DNA of 48,473 nt from Laspinema palackyanum D2c. Lineage in GTDB: Bacteria; Cyanobacteriota; Cyanobacteriia; Cyanobacteriales; Laspinemataceae. The translations under genes were made by a program, and so were the position numbers. Position 1 is the first letter of the stretch, and the number at the start of each line of letters is the position of its first letter. The stretch covers positions 1-48,473 of the forward strand of contig NZ_JAMXFD010000038.1 of assembly GCF_025370875.1 (NCBI RefSeq), given 5' to 3'. The notes beneath the pieces were generated by a model. The model did not search any database and was not told the DNA's origin. It saw only the letters and a program-made list of their open reading frames with translations. Below are positions 28,901 to 37,338 of this stretch, piece after piece.

Positions 28901-31670
28901 CGTCCATGATATTACCGATCGCCAACAAATTGAAGCTAAACTCCGCCAGAGTGAGGCGGCATTGCGAGAAGCGCAACGGATCGCCCATATTGGCAGTTGG
29001 GAACTGGACCTGAAAACCGACCAACTCACGGCATCGGAGGAATGGTTCCAGATGTTTGGGGTTGAGTCCACAGACCCGGAATCCGCTTATCAGGAGCATT
29101 TTAAGGCGATTCATCCCGAGGATCGAGTCCAACTGCAAGAGAATCTCAACCGGGCGGTATTGGAGGGAAGGTCCTATCAAATGGACCTGCGGATTATGGA
29201 AGGCGATCGCATCTGCCGATACTTAGAAGCGCGAGGGGAAGCGGTTCGAGACGAGAGGGGATCGGTGATCCATCTGCGAGGAACGCTCCTGGATATTACG
29301 GAACGCAAGCGCACAGTCCTAGCCCTGAGCGACAGTGAAGAACGATTTCGCACCGCCTTTGACTATGCCGGAATTGGCATGGCCCTCGTCGGACTCGATG
29401 GCCGATGGTTGAAAGTTAACCGGGCCGTTTGCGAGATTCTCGGCTATTGCGAGAGTGAAATGTTAACCCTTGATTTCCAAACCATCACCCATCCCGATGA
29501 TTTAGAAATGGATTTAAAGTATGTCACCAAATTGCTGGGGGGTGAAATCGGGTCTTATCAATTAGAAAAACGTTACCTTCACAAACAGGGGTATTTTGTG
29601 TGGGGACTGCTAACGGGTTCCTTGGTTCGCACCAGTGAGGGGGAACCGTTACATTTTATCGCCCAAATCCAGGATGTAACGCTTCAGAAACAGGCGGAAC
29701 AAATTCTGCGATCGCAGATGCAACGAGAGCAGGTGTTGAGTCAATTTGTCCAAAGTATTCGCAATTCTTTGGAGTTGACCACGATCTCATTTAGTGCCGC
29801 CCATGAAAGCGGACGGCTATTAGGGGCGGATCTGGTGAAAATCGTTCAATATTTCCCCGAGGAGGGGTTGTGGCGGAATGTGGCGGAATATCAGCCCTTT
29901 GATACCGTCCCGAGTACCCTGGACCTGGATATTCCCGATGCCGGAAACCCCATTACTGAGGTGATTAAAGACTTACAACCCGTGGCTTTATCGGGGTGGG
30001 AACCGCAGCCGGAGGATCCTCGGGTGGAGTTGCTGGGCCGCTTGGCCGGTCACTGGTTGATTTTACCGTTACAAATGCGGACCGGGGTCTGGGGCGCTTT
30101 ATGTTTAGCGCGGAATTTAAGTGAATCCCCTTGGGACAGTAGCCAGATGGAATTGCTCCTAGCCATTGCCAATCAACTGGCGATCGCCCTCAACCAAGCG
30201 GAACTCTACCAACAGGTGGAAAAAGCCCGAGAAGCTGCGGATATGGCCAATGAAGCGAAAAGTGCATTTTTGGCGAATATGAGTCATGAATTGCGATCGC
30301 CTCTCAATGCCATTCTGGGCTTTGCCCAACTGCTCCTGTCCCATCCCTCTTTATCCGAGGATGTCAAGGAAAATATCGCAATTATTCAGCGCAGTGGAGA
30401 GCATTTACTCACGTTAATTAATGATATTTTGGATTTGGCAAAAATTGAGGCCGGACGAACTACAATTTTACCCACGGATTTTAATCTTTCTAACCTCCTC
30501 GATGATTTACAATCCATGTTTAGCCTTAAGGCCCAACACAAAAGATTGGACTTCCTTGTAGAACGATCACAGGAGGTCCCGGAATATATCCGCACCGATG
30601 AGATTAAATTACGGCAAGTGCTGATTAATCTGATCGGGAATGCGATTAAGTTTACCCAGAGGGGTCAAATTTCGGTAACCATCCAGGGGATACCCCGGGA
30701 AGGGTTATCCAGTTTCTCACAGGGGAGTACCCTGAACTTGGTTTGTGAAGTGTCCGATACCGGACCGGGGATCGCCCTGGACGAGTTAGACCGGCTGTTT
30801 CAACCCTTTGTGCAAACCAGTACGGGACTCGAAGCCCGAGAGGGAACCGGCCTGGGATTGTCAATTTCTCGCAAGTTTGTGGAGTTGATGGGCGGATCCA
30901 TTCAGGTGCGATCGCAGATTGGGGAAGGGAGTACCTTTAGTTTTGAAATCCCCGTAACCGTAGCAGCCGCGAGTGAGTCTAAACCGATTCCCCCGCAACG
31001 GCGCGCTTTGGCCCTAGAACCGAACCAACCCCAATACCGGATTTTAATCGCTGACGATCGCCCCGATAATCGCACCTTTGTGGTTAAATGCCTGAAGCCT
31101 CTTGGATTTGAACTGTTAGAGAGTAGCAACGGTCAGGAGACGGTTGCTCTTTGGGAAGAATGGAAACCCCATTTAATTTTTATGGATCTAAGAATGCCGG
31201 TAATGGATGGCTATGAGGCCACTCAACAGATTAAAGGGTCGATGAAAGGCCAAGGAACCGCGATCGTGGCTTTAACTGCCAGTTATCTTGAACAGGAAAA
31301 TGCGGTGGGTCTTTCCTCTGGATTTGATGCTTTTATCCGTAAACCGTTTCGGGATACGGAACTGTTTGACTGCTTGACTCAACAGTTAGGGGTGCGCTTT
31401 GTGTATGAAGACCCCGGGGAATCATCGATGCCCCCATTGGCCGTTCCCCCGGTCCCTTTAACCGAAAGCGATTGGAGTGACATTCCCCTAGACTGGTTGA
31501 ATTCCTTTAACGTCGCCACGAAATCTTGTGATGTAGAATTAATGGTAGCCCTGTTGCATGACGTTCGCGATCGCCATGAATCCTTGGCCAATACCTTAAC
31601 GAACTGGACCCAAAATTTTGAGTTTGAGCAAATCTTAACCTTTATCCAATCGGTCCTAGATTCACCCTAA
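22902..31670 (+). CDS. Tripartite Ser/Thr kinase-ATPase-multisensor histidine kinase with receiver
   Basis: This 2,922-residue signalling protein has the layout of the cyanobacterial Hstk-type dual kinases. Order: a Ser/Thr kinase (1-270; Lys36, catalytic Asp128 in HKDINPSN, DFG in IIDFGIS, SYMSPEQTGR); an AAA-type ATPase with a P-loop GYAGVGKSALV near 327 and FLDDLQWSD as Walker B; a long helical region (about 620-1290); GAF1 (about 1320-1480); six PAS domains (about 1490-2262); GAF2 (about 2278-2432); HisKA with His2462 in SHELRSPLNAILGF; an ATPase domain with NAIKFTQ and GTGLGLSIS; and a receiver with Asp2762. A 60-residue helical tail follows. All catalytic residues are present, so both kinase activities may work. 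No membrane segment is visible. It begins a group of three same-strand kinase genes. Confidence 0.93.
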   Translation: MITLSDVSLTQKLYESSNSEVYRGYLQASGQPVILKSLRNAYSVPERLGWFWREYEVTRSLNLSGIPQIYGFSNEGNSPFFLLEDFGAESLSRLKIAGQLDLRDFLKLAIDITEILSQIHDKNIIHKDINPSNIVLNPQTGQVKIIDFGISAVLSKENPIFQNANRIEGTLSYMSPEQTGRMNRCIDYRTDFYSLGVTFYHLLSGTLPFQSEDQMEWVHSHIAKPPISLQTIKPQIPATLSNLIAKLMAKNAEERYQSAYGLKADLEECLRQIQTENTINTFSLGQQDRSDRFQLPQQLYGREREIQTLLAAFERTAEGNRELILVAGYAGVGKSALVREIHKPVAAKRGNFISGKFDQYQRNIPYLGLGQAFNEFCNFILGEPEAVFAQWRSRILAALGNSGQILIELIPNLEKIIGAQPPVADLGGQEAQNRLHWVVQNFLKALCDREHPLVIFLDDLQWSDLASLTLLEAILSDRDLQFLLIIGAYRDHEVDGTHPLMMTKAHLETEFPNLITIALDNLAGSDVADLIATTLHSPRSLVQSLADLVYAKTRGNAFFTLEFLNFLYQDGLIYLSGDRQTWNWNLAQIESLGITDNVVDLMESQLVKFNPETQTLLQLAACIGSPFDLETLSRIARSQPEAVLSHLFSALQSGFVIPINENYKLLRVLPEIDTGKIQFKFLHDRVQQAAYSLIPPAQLRDRHLEIGRLLWSSANPLALSLEDPSLELPEGLFIIVNHLNQGSELMTEELEKINLAHLNLWAGRKAKIASAYSLAAQYLNHGLNLLPSPSWQTHYDLTLQLHLEAVEAEYLTTHYPEVKARAAVVLNQARTLLERVKVYQILIQLYSGINQLQKAVDTSLMVLEMLGVSLAELVPIQWDIGELSSLPLMEDADKLAAMQILMSVWGTALIVTPESVPRMALTMVKLSLEYGNSPWAAFAYAYYGFNLCRSGEIERGYQLGQFALELLERFESAESRCKVYHIFNGFIRHWKEPLPEAIAGLRTTVPLGLETGDLEYTCYATMQYSCYSLLSGEPLGKVIKKHEDSLQIIKKCHQEIQFYYTKIWLQLALNFRGDAREFERLNGEAFDDIQDLELLTQNKSETSLFCFHLAQGMLSYYLKDGQKAVESLTIASEYEAAIASLMPLGQLPFYDSLARLALYPSLEGPEQQEVLQRVELNQMRLQDWANSGPMTYQHKYDLVAAEKARILGQNWQAAELYERAIVGAMEHHFIQEEALAYELAGEFYYQRVMSQIAELYIQKAYALYQQWQGGAKVQQLSAQYPQWLDKPQKPSESENLSGNQSETIQSTSSNPEVVLDLVSILKSSAALTREIEIDKLLGALMKILIENAGAQKGYLIGEENGEWMVQAAIDENLVTTQPGIPLNAVGERTGHNFLSGAIVRYVIRTRETVALNDATSEGPFRGDRYIRALQPKSILCMPILDRTKLSGIIYLENNLISGAFPSDRLEVLKFLSVQAAISLENAKLYTSLRQSESKFNQFLEALPIGISALDPTGKYHYMNQAGQQLLGPTPAPISLEEVSTFYQVYLAGSDRLYPQEQLPGIRALQGEAVMAEDLEIERAGERIPLQVYSTPIFDETGQVIYAINAFTDISDRKQAEKLIADYNHTLEVQVAERTAALRQSEEQFRKSFESAAVGMCLVAPTGQLLDVNTAVCQMLGYSKSELLALNIQDITYPEDRLSDKSHLEELIQGQISYYHLEKRYQDKSGKIIWGLLSASLVRDSDNHPLYTIKQIQNITLRKNLELNLQEKTEEIDRFFTMSLDLLCIGDLDGYYRRASLGWERTLGYSIAELEGRLFKIFDLVHPDDLELTVNAMADLSDGKEIINVINRYRHKNGSYRWIEWRSMPAGDLIYATARDITESREAQEKLRHSEANLAKAQEIAHIGSWEFDPVNQSTLWSEELYRIYGLEPSPTPPSLEPLHPRIHPETPWLEQREIQDKLRAGEPWELNQPVQCPSGEIREIEVRGEPVFDGEGNLLKWVGTVHDITDRQQIEAKLRQSEAALREAQRIAHIGSWELDLKTDQLTASEEWFQMFGVESTDPESAYQEHFKAIHPEDRVQLQENLNRAVLEGRSYQMDLRIMEGDRICRYLEARGEAVRDERGSVIHLRGTLLDITERKRTVLALSDSEERFRTAFDYAGIGMALVGLDGRWLKVNRAVCEILGYCESEMLTLDFQTITHPDDLEMDLKYVTKLLGGEIGSYQLEKRYLHKQGYFVWGLLTGSLVRTSEGEPLHFIAQIQDVTLQKQAEQILRSQMQREQVLSQFVQSIRNSLELTTISFSAAHESGRLLGADLVKIVQYFPEEGLWRNVAEYQPFDTVPSTLDLDIPDAGNPITEVIKDLQPVALSGWEPQPEDPRVELLGRLAGHWLILPLQMRTGVWGALCLARNLSESPWDSSQMELLLAIANQLAIALNQAELYQQVEKAREAADMANEAKSAFLANMSHELRSPLNAILGFAQLLLSHPSLSEDVKENIAIIQRSGEHLLTLINDILDLAKIEAGRTTILPTDFNLSNLLDDLQSMFSLKAQHKRLDFLVERSQEVPEYIRTDEIKLRQVLINLIGNAIKFTQRGQISVTIQGIPREGLSSFSQGSTLNLVCEVSDTGPGIALDELDRLFQPFVQTSTGLEAREGTGLGLSISRKFVELMGGSIQVRSQIGEGSTFSFEIPVTVAAASESKPIPPQRRALALEPNQPQYRILIADDRPDNRTFVVKCLKPLGFELLESSNGQETVALWEEWKPHLIFMDLRMPVMDGYEATQQIKGSMKGQGTAIVALTASYLEQENAVGLSSGFDAFIRKPFRDTELFDCLTQQLGVRFVYEDPGESSMPPLAVPPVPLTESDWSDIPLDWLNSFNVATKSCDVELMVALLHDVRDRHESLANTLTNWTQNFEFEQILTFIQSVLDSP

Positions 31671-31892
31671 AGACCGAGGGCTAAGGATTCTTAAACCGCA
31701 AGAAGCAGTTTGGGTAGGGGTTAATGGAGATGGCATGACTCTAGCTTCTTCCATTCGGATAGATGAGAGAGCCGATTCAGGGGATCGGCGATCGCCATAA
31801 ATCCCCCCTTTGAATTCCCGAACTGCCTAGACCCCGGATTTCCCGTTTCAATCCATTTTTCATATTCATTGTATCGGCGAGGTATTGACATA

Positions 31893-34800
31893 ATGAAAAC
31901 AGAGGGAGAGCGGTCTTATAAAGGCGAGGTTTTGGTCGTTGATGACACCGTAGCTAACTTAAAACTGTTAGTGGATTTGCTGTCAGGTCATGGGTATAAA
32001 GTCCGAGCTGCACCGAGTGGAGTCTTAGCACTTCAGGCGGTGGAGGTCAATATTCCCGACCTAATTTTACTGGACATTATGATGCCGGACCTGAATGGGT
32101 ATGAGGTTTGTAAAAGGCTCAAATCTCAAGAAGAAAGTCGCCATATTCCGATTATTTTTATTAGTGCTTTATATGAGACCTTTGATAAGGTTAGAGGGTT
32201 CGCCGTGGGCGGGTCGGATTATATTACAAAACCGTTTCAGGAAGCGGAAGTCTTAGCCCGGATTGAGCATCAAGTCAAACTGCAAAAATTAGAGGGAGAA
32301 TTAAGAGAGCGCAACTTTCAACTAAGCTGGGAAATTCAGCAACGGAATGCGGCGGAACGGGAAAAAGATAGATTAATTGTTTCTTTACAAAAAAGTCAAA
32401 GGTCTTTAGCTACGGCCCAACGAGTGGCCGGGGTGGGCAACTGGGAATTGAATTGGTTGACTCGGCATTTAGTGCTCTCCGATGAAATGTTTCGAGTTCT
32501 GGGGATTCCACCTCAACTCAAACCCAGTTTTGCTGAAGTGTTAAAGACGATTCATCCCCATGACCGCAGGCGGTTTTCTAAAACCTTAAAGCAGGCGATC
32601 GCCTCGGGGAGTTCCTATCAAATTGAGGGTCGAATCCAGCGACCGGATGGGGAAATTATCTATGTAGAGGCCAAAGGAGAAGTGATTCTCGACCTCAACG
32701 GCAAGCCGAGTCAAATGTTTGGCACAATTTTAGATATTACTACCCGCAAACAGGTCAAAATTCAGTTACAAAAACAATTAGTCCGTAGCGAACTTCTGAG
32801 GGGCATTACAGAAAAAATTCGCTCGGAATTACAGCTAGAAAAACTGCTAGATACTGCGGTGCAAGAAATTAGAGATGCTTTTGGGGTGAGTTGCACCGAA
32901 ATTCATACCTACCGAGAAACCCGAAATCCCCCCTTGCAAATTGCCGCTTTCGCCGTGGCGCAGGAGTGCCAAGGGAGTCGGGAGTTGGAACTGCCTCTGG
33001 ATGAAACTCCCTACGCCGAACAATTTAAGACAAGCGATCGCTCCGTCGCCATCAATGACTTGCAAAGCGATCCATTATTTCAGCCGGTTTTGGCTCGATA
33101 CCCAAAGTTTCAGGTCAAATCCATGCTATTGGTGCGGACCTCTTATAGAGGACAACCTAATGGGGCCTTGGTCTTGCATGAGTACGATCGCCCCCGGGAA
33201 TGGAGCTTAGGAGAAATCGAGCTGATTGAAACCATTGCGGCTCAAGTCGGGATTGCGATCGCCCAAGCCAATTTTCTGAAACGGGAAAAACAAGCCCGCA
33301 CCAAACTCAACCAACAAAACCAGCAACTTCAACAACAAATTAACGCCCGAATCCTCACGGAAACGGCCTTAAAAACCAGTGAAAGCAAATATCGAAACCT
33401 TGTTGAAACTTCTCAAGATTTAATTTGGACTATTGATACAAAAGGACGGCTCACCTTTGTCAATGCGGCGGTTCGAGAGATTTATGGATATACCCCCTCC
33501 GAGGCCATTGGGCGATCGTTTACGGATTTGATTCACCCCAGTCGGTGGAGTCAGGACCAAGAATTTTTCCGCCAGATTCTCCTGGAAGAACAAGAAATTT
33601 CTCAATATGAAACGACTCATATCACCCAAGCCGGAACCCCGATTTACATGATGCTGAATGCGATCCCATTGCGGGATGAAGCGGGTTTTGTGATTGGCAT
33701 TACCGGGACGGCGAGTAACATTACGCAGCTTAAACAGACCCAAGCTAAACTGATTGAAACCAACCGCCTGCAAAAAGCTATTCTGAATAGTGCCGAACAT
33801 ACGATCATTGCCACAGACCCCCAAGGCACGATTCTCACCTTCAATGCGGCGGCTGAACGATTGCTGGGCTACAAGGCGCAAGAAGTGACCGCCCAGGCGA
33901 ATGTGGTCATGCTCCACACCCGGGAAGAACTTCAGGAACGCGCGGCCACCTTAACCGCTGAACTGGGGGATGCGATCGCCCCAGGATTTGATGCGATCGT
34001 TGCCAAAGCCCGTCAGGGGGTCCCGGATATCCGGGAATGGACCTACCTCCGCAAGGATGGGTCTCGCTTCCCGGTGTGGCTTTCGATTACCGCATTACAA
34101 GATACAATGGGTCAGATTACCGGATTTCTCGGCATCGGCAGCGATATCACCGATCGCAAACAAGCGGAAGAAGCCCTCAAACAAGCGGCGAGCGCCGCAG
34201 AAATGGCTAACCATGCCAAAAGTGAATTTCTCGCCAATATGAGCCATGAATTGAGAACCCCACTCAATGCGATCCTCGGCTTTGCTCAGGTGATGGCCGG
34301 GGACCCTTCCCTCCAACCGGAACATCAACAACAAATTGAAATTATCAATCGCGCCGGTTCTCACTTACTGGAACTGATTAATGACATTTTAGAAATGTCT
34401 AAAATTGAAGCCGGGAGAACCACCTTAAAACTAGAACCGTTTGACATGGGGCAGATGCTGCGAGATTTAGAAGATATGTTGCGGTTTAAAGCCCATGAAA
34501 AAAATTTGCTCCTCATCACCAAAGTTGCCTCAAATGTTCCCCTGTACATCCGCGCCGATCAAGCCAAATTGCGCCAGGTGTTAATTAACATTTTGGGGAA
34601 TGCTATTAAATTTACCCAAAAGGGTTCCATCACTCTGCGGGTTCACCAGCGGAATGGAGAGTGTGAATCGGGGATTCATCGGGATTCCTGTGCCTGCTTT
34701 CTTCAGTTTGAAGTCGAAGATACGGGCTCGGGAATTGCACCGGAAGACATGAACCTGATTTTTGAAAGTTTTGGTCAAACGGAAATGGGACGCAAATCCG

Positions 34801-35642
34801 GCCAAGGAACAGGATTGGGTTTACCCATTAGTCGTCAATTTGTGCGAATGATGGGGGGTGAAATTCAAGTCAGCAGCATCCTGGGAGTCGGCAGTACCTT
34901 TATCTTTGCGATTCAGGTTGAACCTGTGCCGCCGAGTGAAGTCACCCAGACTCAATCCAAGGGGACGGTGATTGGGTTAGCCCCGGATCAACCGAGTAAA
35001 CGTATTCTCGTCGTGGACGATATGTTAGAAAGTCGGTTGTTGCTCGTCAAACTCCTGGGTAATATCGGCTTTGAAGTGCGCGAAGCGGAAAATGGACAAG
35101 AGGCGATCGCCGCATCCTTACAGTGGCAGCCTGATTTAATTTTAATGGATATCCGAATGCCCGTCATGGATGGCTATGAAGCCACCAAACAGATTAAAGC
35201 CATTGCCGGAAATCAGAAACCTGCTATTTTGGCCCTAACTGCCGGTGTATTTGAGGAAGATCGTTCGGCAGTATTGGCTGCCGGATGCGATGACTTTCTT
35301 CGCAAACCTTTAGAAAAAGATGAACTCTTTGAAAAAATCGGATCCCATTTGAATGTAAAGTATATTTATGCAAAAGATATTTCTCCCTATCACCGCTTAA
35401 ATCCAGAGCGTGAACCCGGGGAAATCTCCTCGGATCAACTCAAATCTTATTTGGAAAGAATGCCCACTCACTGGATAGAAAAAATTTATGATGCTGCTGC
35501 TCAATGCAGTGATGATATGATTATAGAATTAATAGAAGAAATGCCTCCAGATTTTGAACCGGCAGGTCGGGCATTAAGCCAATTAGCCGAAAATTTTCAA
35601 TTCCATCAGATTATGCATTTAACCTATTTGGAGGATTTATGA
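31893..35642 (+). CDS. Hybrid histidine kinase, REC-PAS-GAF-PAS-PAS-kinase-REC
   Basis: This 1,249-residue soluble hybrid kinase begins with a receiver (Asp61 in LILLDIMMPDLNGYEVCKRL). Then come PAS1 (about 175-290), GAF (about 300-465), PAS2 (about 490-610), PAS3 (about 612-745), HisKA with His785 in SHELRTPLNAILGFAQ, an ATPase domain with NAIKFTQ and GTGLGLPIS, and a second receiver with Asp1086. A C-terminal tail of about 75 residues resembles that of the giant kinase upstream. The ATG at 31893, with GAGG 10 nt upstream, is chosen over the in-frame TTG at 31869. It starts 222 nt after the giant kinase and overlaps the next gene by ATGA, so the last two are co-translated. The ligand is unknown. 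Confidence 0.92.
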   Translation: MKTEGERSYKGEVLVVDDTVANLKLLVDLLSGHGYKVRAAPSGVLALQAVEVNIPDLILLDIMMPDLNGYEVCKRLKSQEESRHIPIIFISALYETFDKVRGFAVGGSDYITKPFQEAEVLARIEHQVKLQKLEGELRERNFQLSWEIQQRNAAEREKDRLIVSLQKSQRSLATAQRVAGVGNWELNWLTRHLVLSDEMFRVLGIPPQLKPSFAEVLKTIHPHDRRRFSKTLKQAIASGSSYQIEGRIQRPDGEIIYVEAKGEVILDLNGKPSQMFGTILDITTRKQVKIQLQKQLVRSELLRGITEKIRSELQLEKLLDTAVQEIRDAFGVSCTEIHTYRETRNPPLQIAAFAVAQECQGSRELELPLDETPYAEQFKTSDRSVAINDLQSDPLFQPVLARYPKFQVKSMLLVRTSYRGQPNGALVLHEYDRPREWSLGEIELIETIAAQVGIAIAQANFLKREKQARTKLNQQNQQLQQQINARILTETALKTSESKYRNLVETSQDLIWTIDTKGRLTFVNAAVREIYGYTPSEAIGRSFTDLIHPSRWSQDQEFFRQILLEEQEISQYETTHITQAGTPIYMMLNAIPLRDEAGFVIGITGTASNITQLKQTQAKLIETNRLQKAILNSAEHTIIATDPQGTILTFNAAAERLLGYKAQEVTAQANVVMLHTREELQERAATLTAELGDAIAPGFDAIVAKARQGVPDIREWTYLRKDGSRFPVWLSITALQDTMGQITGFLGIGSDITDRKQAEEALKQAASAAEMANHAKSEFLANMSHELRTPLNAILGFAQVMAGDPSLQPEHQQQIEIINRAGSHLLELINDILEMSKIEAGRTTLKLEPFDMGQMLRDLEDMLRFKAHEKNLLLITKVASNVPLYIRADQAKLRQVLINILGNAIKFTQKGSITLRVHQRNGECESGIHRDSCACFLQFEVEDTGSGIAPEDMNLIFESFGQTEMGRKSGQGTGLGLPISRQFVRMMGGEIQVSSILGVGSTFIFAIQVEPVPPSEVTQTQSKGTVIGLAPDQPSKRILVVDDMLESRLLLVKLLGNIGFEVREAENGQEAIAASLQWQPDLILMDIRMPVMDGYEATKQIKAIAGNQKPAILALTAGVFEEDRSAVLAAGCDDFLRKPLEKDELFEKIGSHLNVKYIYAKDISPYHRLNPEREPGEISSDQLKSYLERMPTHWIEKIYDAAAQCSDDMIIELIEEMPPDFEPAGRALSQLAENFQFHQIMHLTYLEDL

Positions 35643-36781
35643 TTCCAGGGTCAGTGGACTTGAAGAAGCCGGTTATTTTAATTGTTGATGATCAGCCGGA
35701 TAATTTACGAGTGCTCTCCTCCATGCTTGTCCTCAAAGGGTATAACGTCCGCAAAGCCTTAACGGGGGAAATGGCATTAGCCACCTGCGAAAAAGTTGTT
35801 CCGGATTTGATTTTATTAGATATTATGATGCCGGATTTAACCGGCTATGAAGTCTGTGAATCCCTCCAGTCCAACCCCCTCACCAGCAAAGTTCCGGTGA
35901 TTTTCCTCAGCGCCCTTGATGATATCACGGCCAAAGTCAAAGCCTTTAGTTCCGGAGGGGCCGACTACATTACCAAGCCCTTTCAAACTGAAGAAGTCCT
36001 GGCGCGAATCCATAAACAACTGACCATCGAGCGTCTACAACGGCAACTCCTTCAAAAAAATCAGGAGTTACAAACCCTGAATGAGGAATTACAAAGATCT
36101 AACGTTGAACTAGAGCAATTTGCGGCGATCGCCTCCCATGATTTGCAATCCCCCTTACAATTAATCATGGGCTATGCCGATATGTTACTCTGGAAATATG
36201 ATACCTTACTTGATGAAAAGGGCGAACATTATTTAAGTGAAATTTCTAAAGCCACTCAGCGCATGAATCAACTCATTCATGATTTACTGTCCTATTCTCG
36301 GGTCCGAGTGGGGACAGCAGAACTTGAAACTATTGATTGTGAAGAAGTCTTAACCGAAGCCTTAGCTAATTTACAAGATGATATCAACGGCAGTGGCGCT
36401 TGGATCACCCACGATCCCCTCCCCATCGTCCTGGGCGATCGCACCCAACTGATCCAGCTTTTTCAAAATATCCTCAGTAATGCCATTAAGTTTCGCCGTC
36501 CCCAAGTGACCCCGGAAATTAACATTTCTTTCACCCTCCATCCTAACAATTTGGCTGAATTTAGCATTCAGGATAATGGCATTGGCATCGCCGAGGAAGA
36601 TTATCCCCTAGTTTTTGAAATCTTTAAACGAATCCATGCTTATCATAAATATCCCGGCACCGGAATCGGCATGAGTCTGTGTAAAAAAATTGTAGAGGTA
36701 CATGGGGGACGCATTTGGCTAAACTCTCAACTCAATAGCGGCACCACTTTTTTCTTCACCCTCACCCTCCCCAGTCCGTAG
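35639..36781 (+). CDS. REC-histidine kinase hybrid
   Basis: This 380-residue protein starts with a receiver domain (Asp61 in LILLDIMMPDLTGYEVC, Lys in YITKPFQ). A coiled coil (LQRQLLQKNQELQTLNEELQ) leads to HisKA with His167 in FAAIASHDLQSPLQLIMGY, the type found in phytochrome-like and light-signalling kinases, and an ATPase domain (NAIKFRRP, DNGIGIAEEDYPLVFEIFKR, GTGIGMSLCKK). It has no sensory domain of its own, so input probably comes by phosphotransfer to its receiver from the kinase whose gene it overlaps by 4 nt (35639-35642). It is the last gene of the plus-strand signalling group; a tandem repeat follows 63 nt after the stop. Confidence 0.92.
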   Translation: MIPGSVDLKKPVILIVDDQPDNLRVLSSMLVLKGYNVRKALTGEMALATCEKVVPDLILLDIMMPDLTGYEVCESLQSNPLTSKVPVIFLSALDDITAKVKAFSSGGADYITKPFQTEEVLARIHKQLTIERLQRQLLQKNQELQTLNEELQRSNVELEQFAAIASHDLQSPLQLIMGYADMLLWKYDTLLDEKGEHYLSEISKATQRMNQLIHDLLSYSRVRVGTAELETIDCEEVLTEALANLQDDINGSGAWITHDPLPIVLGDRTQLIQLFQNILSNAIKFRRPQVTPEINISFTLHPNNLAEFSIQDNGIGIAEEDYPLVFEIFKRIHAYHKYPGTGIGMSLCKKIVEVHGGRIWLNSQLNSGTTFFFTLTLPSP

Positions 36782-36844
36782 CAAACCTAAAAACCTCAAA
36801 TTACCCTCTTCTTAAGTTCGTAATACCAACTTCCCTCGCCATCT

Positions 36845-36914
36845 TTCTTCGTTCGTAGTAACGACTTGCTGTCGTTATCCTTCTTCGTTCGTAGTAACGA
36901 CTTCAGTCGTTATC
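36845..36914. repeat. Two tandem units of a dispersed palindromic repeat
   Basis: Two units of about 35 nt share TTCTTCGTTCGTAGTAACGA, followed by CTT-GCTGTCGTT in the first and CTTCAGTCGTT in the second. Each can form a hairpin between AACGAC and GTCGTT. The left unit covers the last codons and stop of the minus-strand Mpo1-like gene. Repeats with this AACGACT...GTCGTTACTACGAAC core are common in Oscillatoriales genomes. Confidence 0.7.
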
Positions 36915-37321
36915 TTCCCTCCCCCTAACTTTCCCATCCCTACCCCCAACAGTTCAACCCGTTGCCGAACATCTTCCTTATACTTACCCAAAAGAATACG
37001 CCACAACATTCGACCCAAACAGAAAGAAGCACGCCAGGAAAACACCGCATCCCGGAGTTCTATCTCACTGCGTTCAAACCAAAAATGACCCATTAATCCC
37101 GTCAACTGCGTCAGGGGTAACCCCAACAAGAACCAGGAATTCTGAAACCACAACGCCGCAAAAAGTACCGCGTAAAAAATAAAAATCCCCACAACGTGCA
37201 ACGCCACATTCATCGGATGCTGATGTTTAAGCAGAAAAATATCCCAATACTCGGTAAAGGGAACATCCTCCAGGCGATCGCCCCGACTATCTCTCACTTT
37301 ACATTCCGAATCCCCATTCAT
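36875..37321 (-). CDS. Mpo1-like (DUF962) membrane protein
   Basis: This 148-residue membrane protein resembles the Mpo1/YGL010W (DUF962) family. Visible landmarks are KHQHPMNVALHVVGIFIFY, with the family's early histidine pair, two hydrophobic stretches, GHFWFERSEIELRDAVF with a second histidine, and a final LWRILLGKY. Yeast Mpo1 is an iron-dependent dioxygenase acting on 2-hydroxy fatty acids, so oxidative lipid work is possible here. The ATG at 37321 has GAGGGA 6 nt upstream. An earlier ATG at 37342 would overlap the amidohydrolase stop, but its GGAGGG is too close to serve it. The last codons (TTEVVTTNEEG) lie in the dispersed repeat, so the C-terminus has been changed by it. Confidence 0.7.
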   Translation of the reverse strand: MNGDSECKVRDSRGDRLEDVPFTEYWDIFLLKHQHPMNVALHVVGIFIFYAVLFAALWFQNSWFLLGLPLTQLTGLMGHFWFERSEIELRDAVFSWRASFCLGRMLWRILLGKYKEDVRQRVELLGVGMGKLGGGKITTEVVTTNEEG

Positions 37322-37338
37322 TTGCTCCCTCACTCCCT

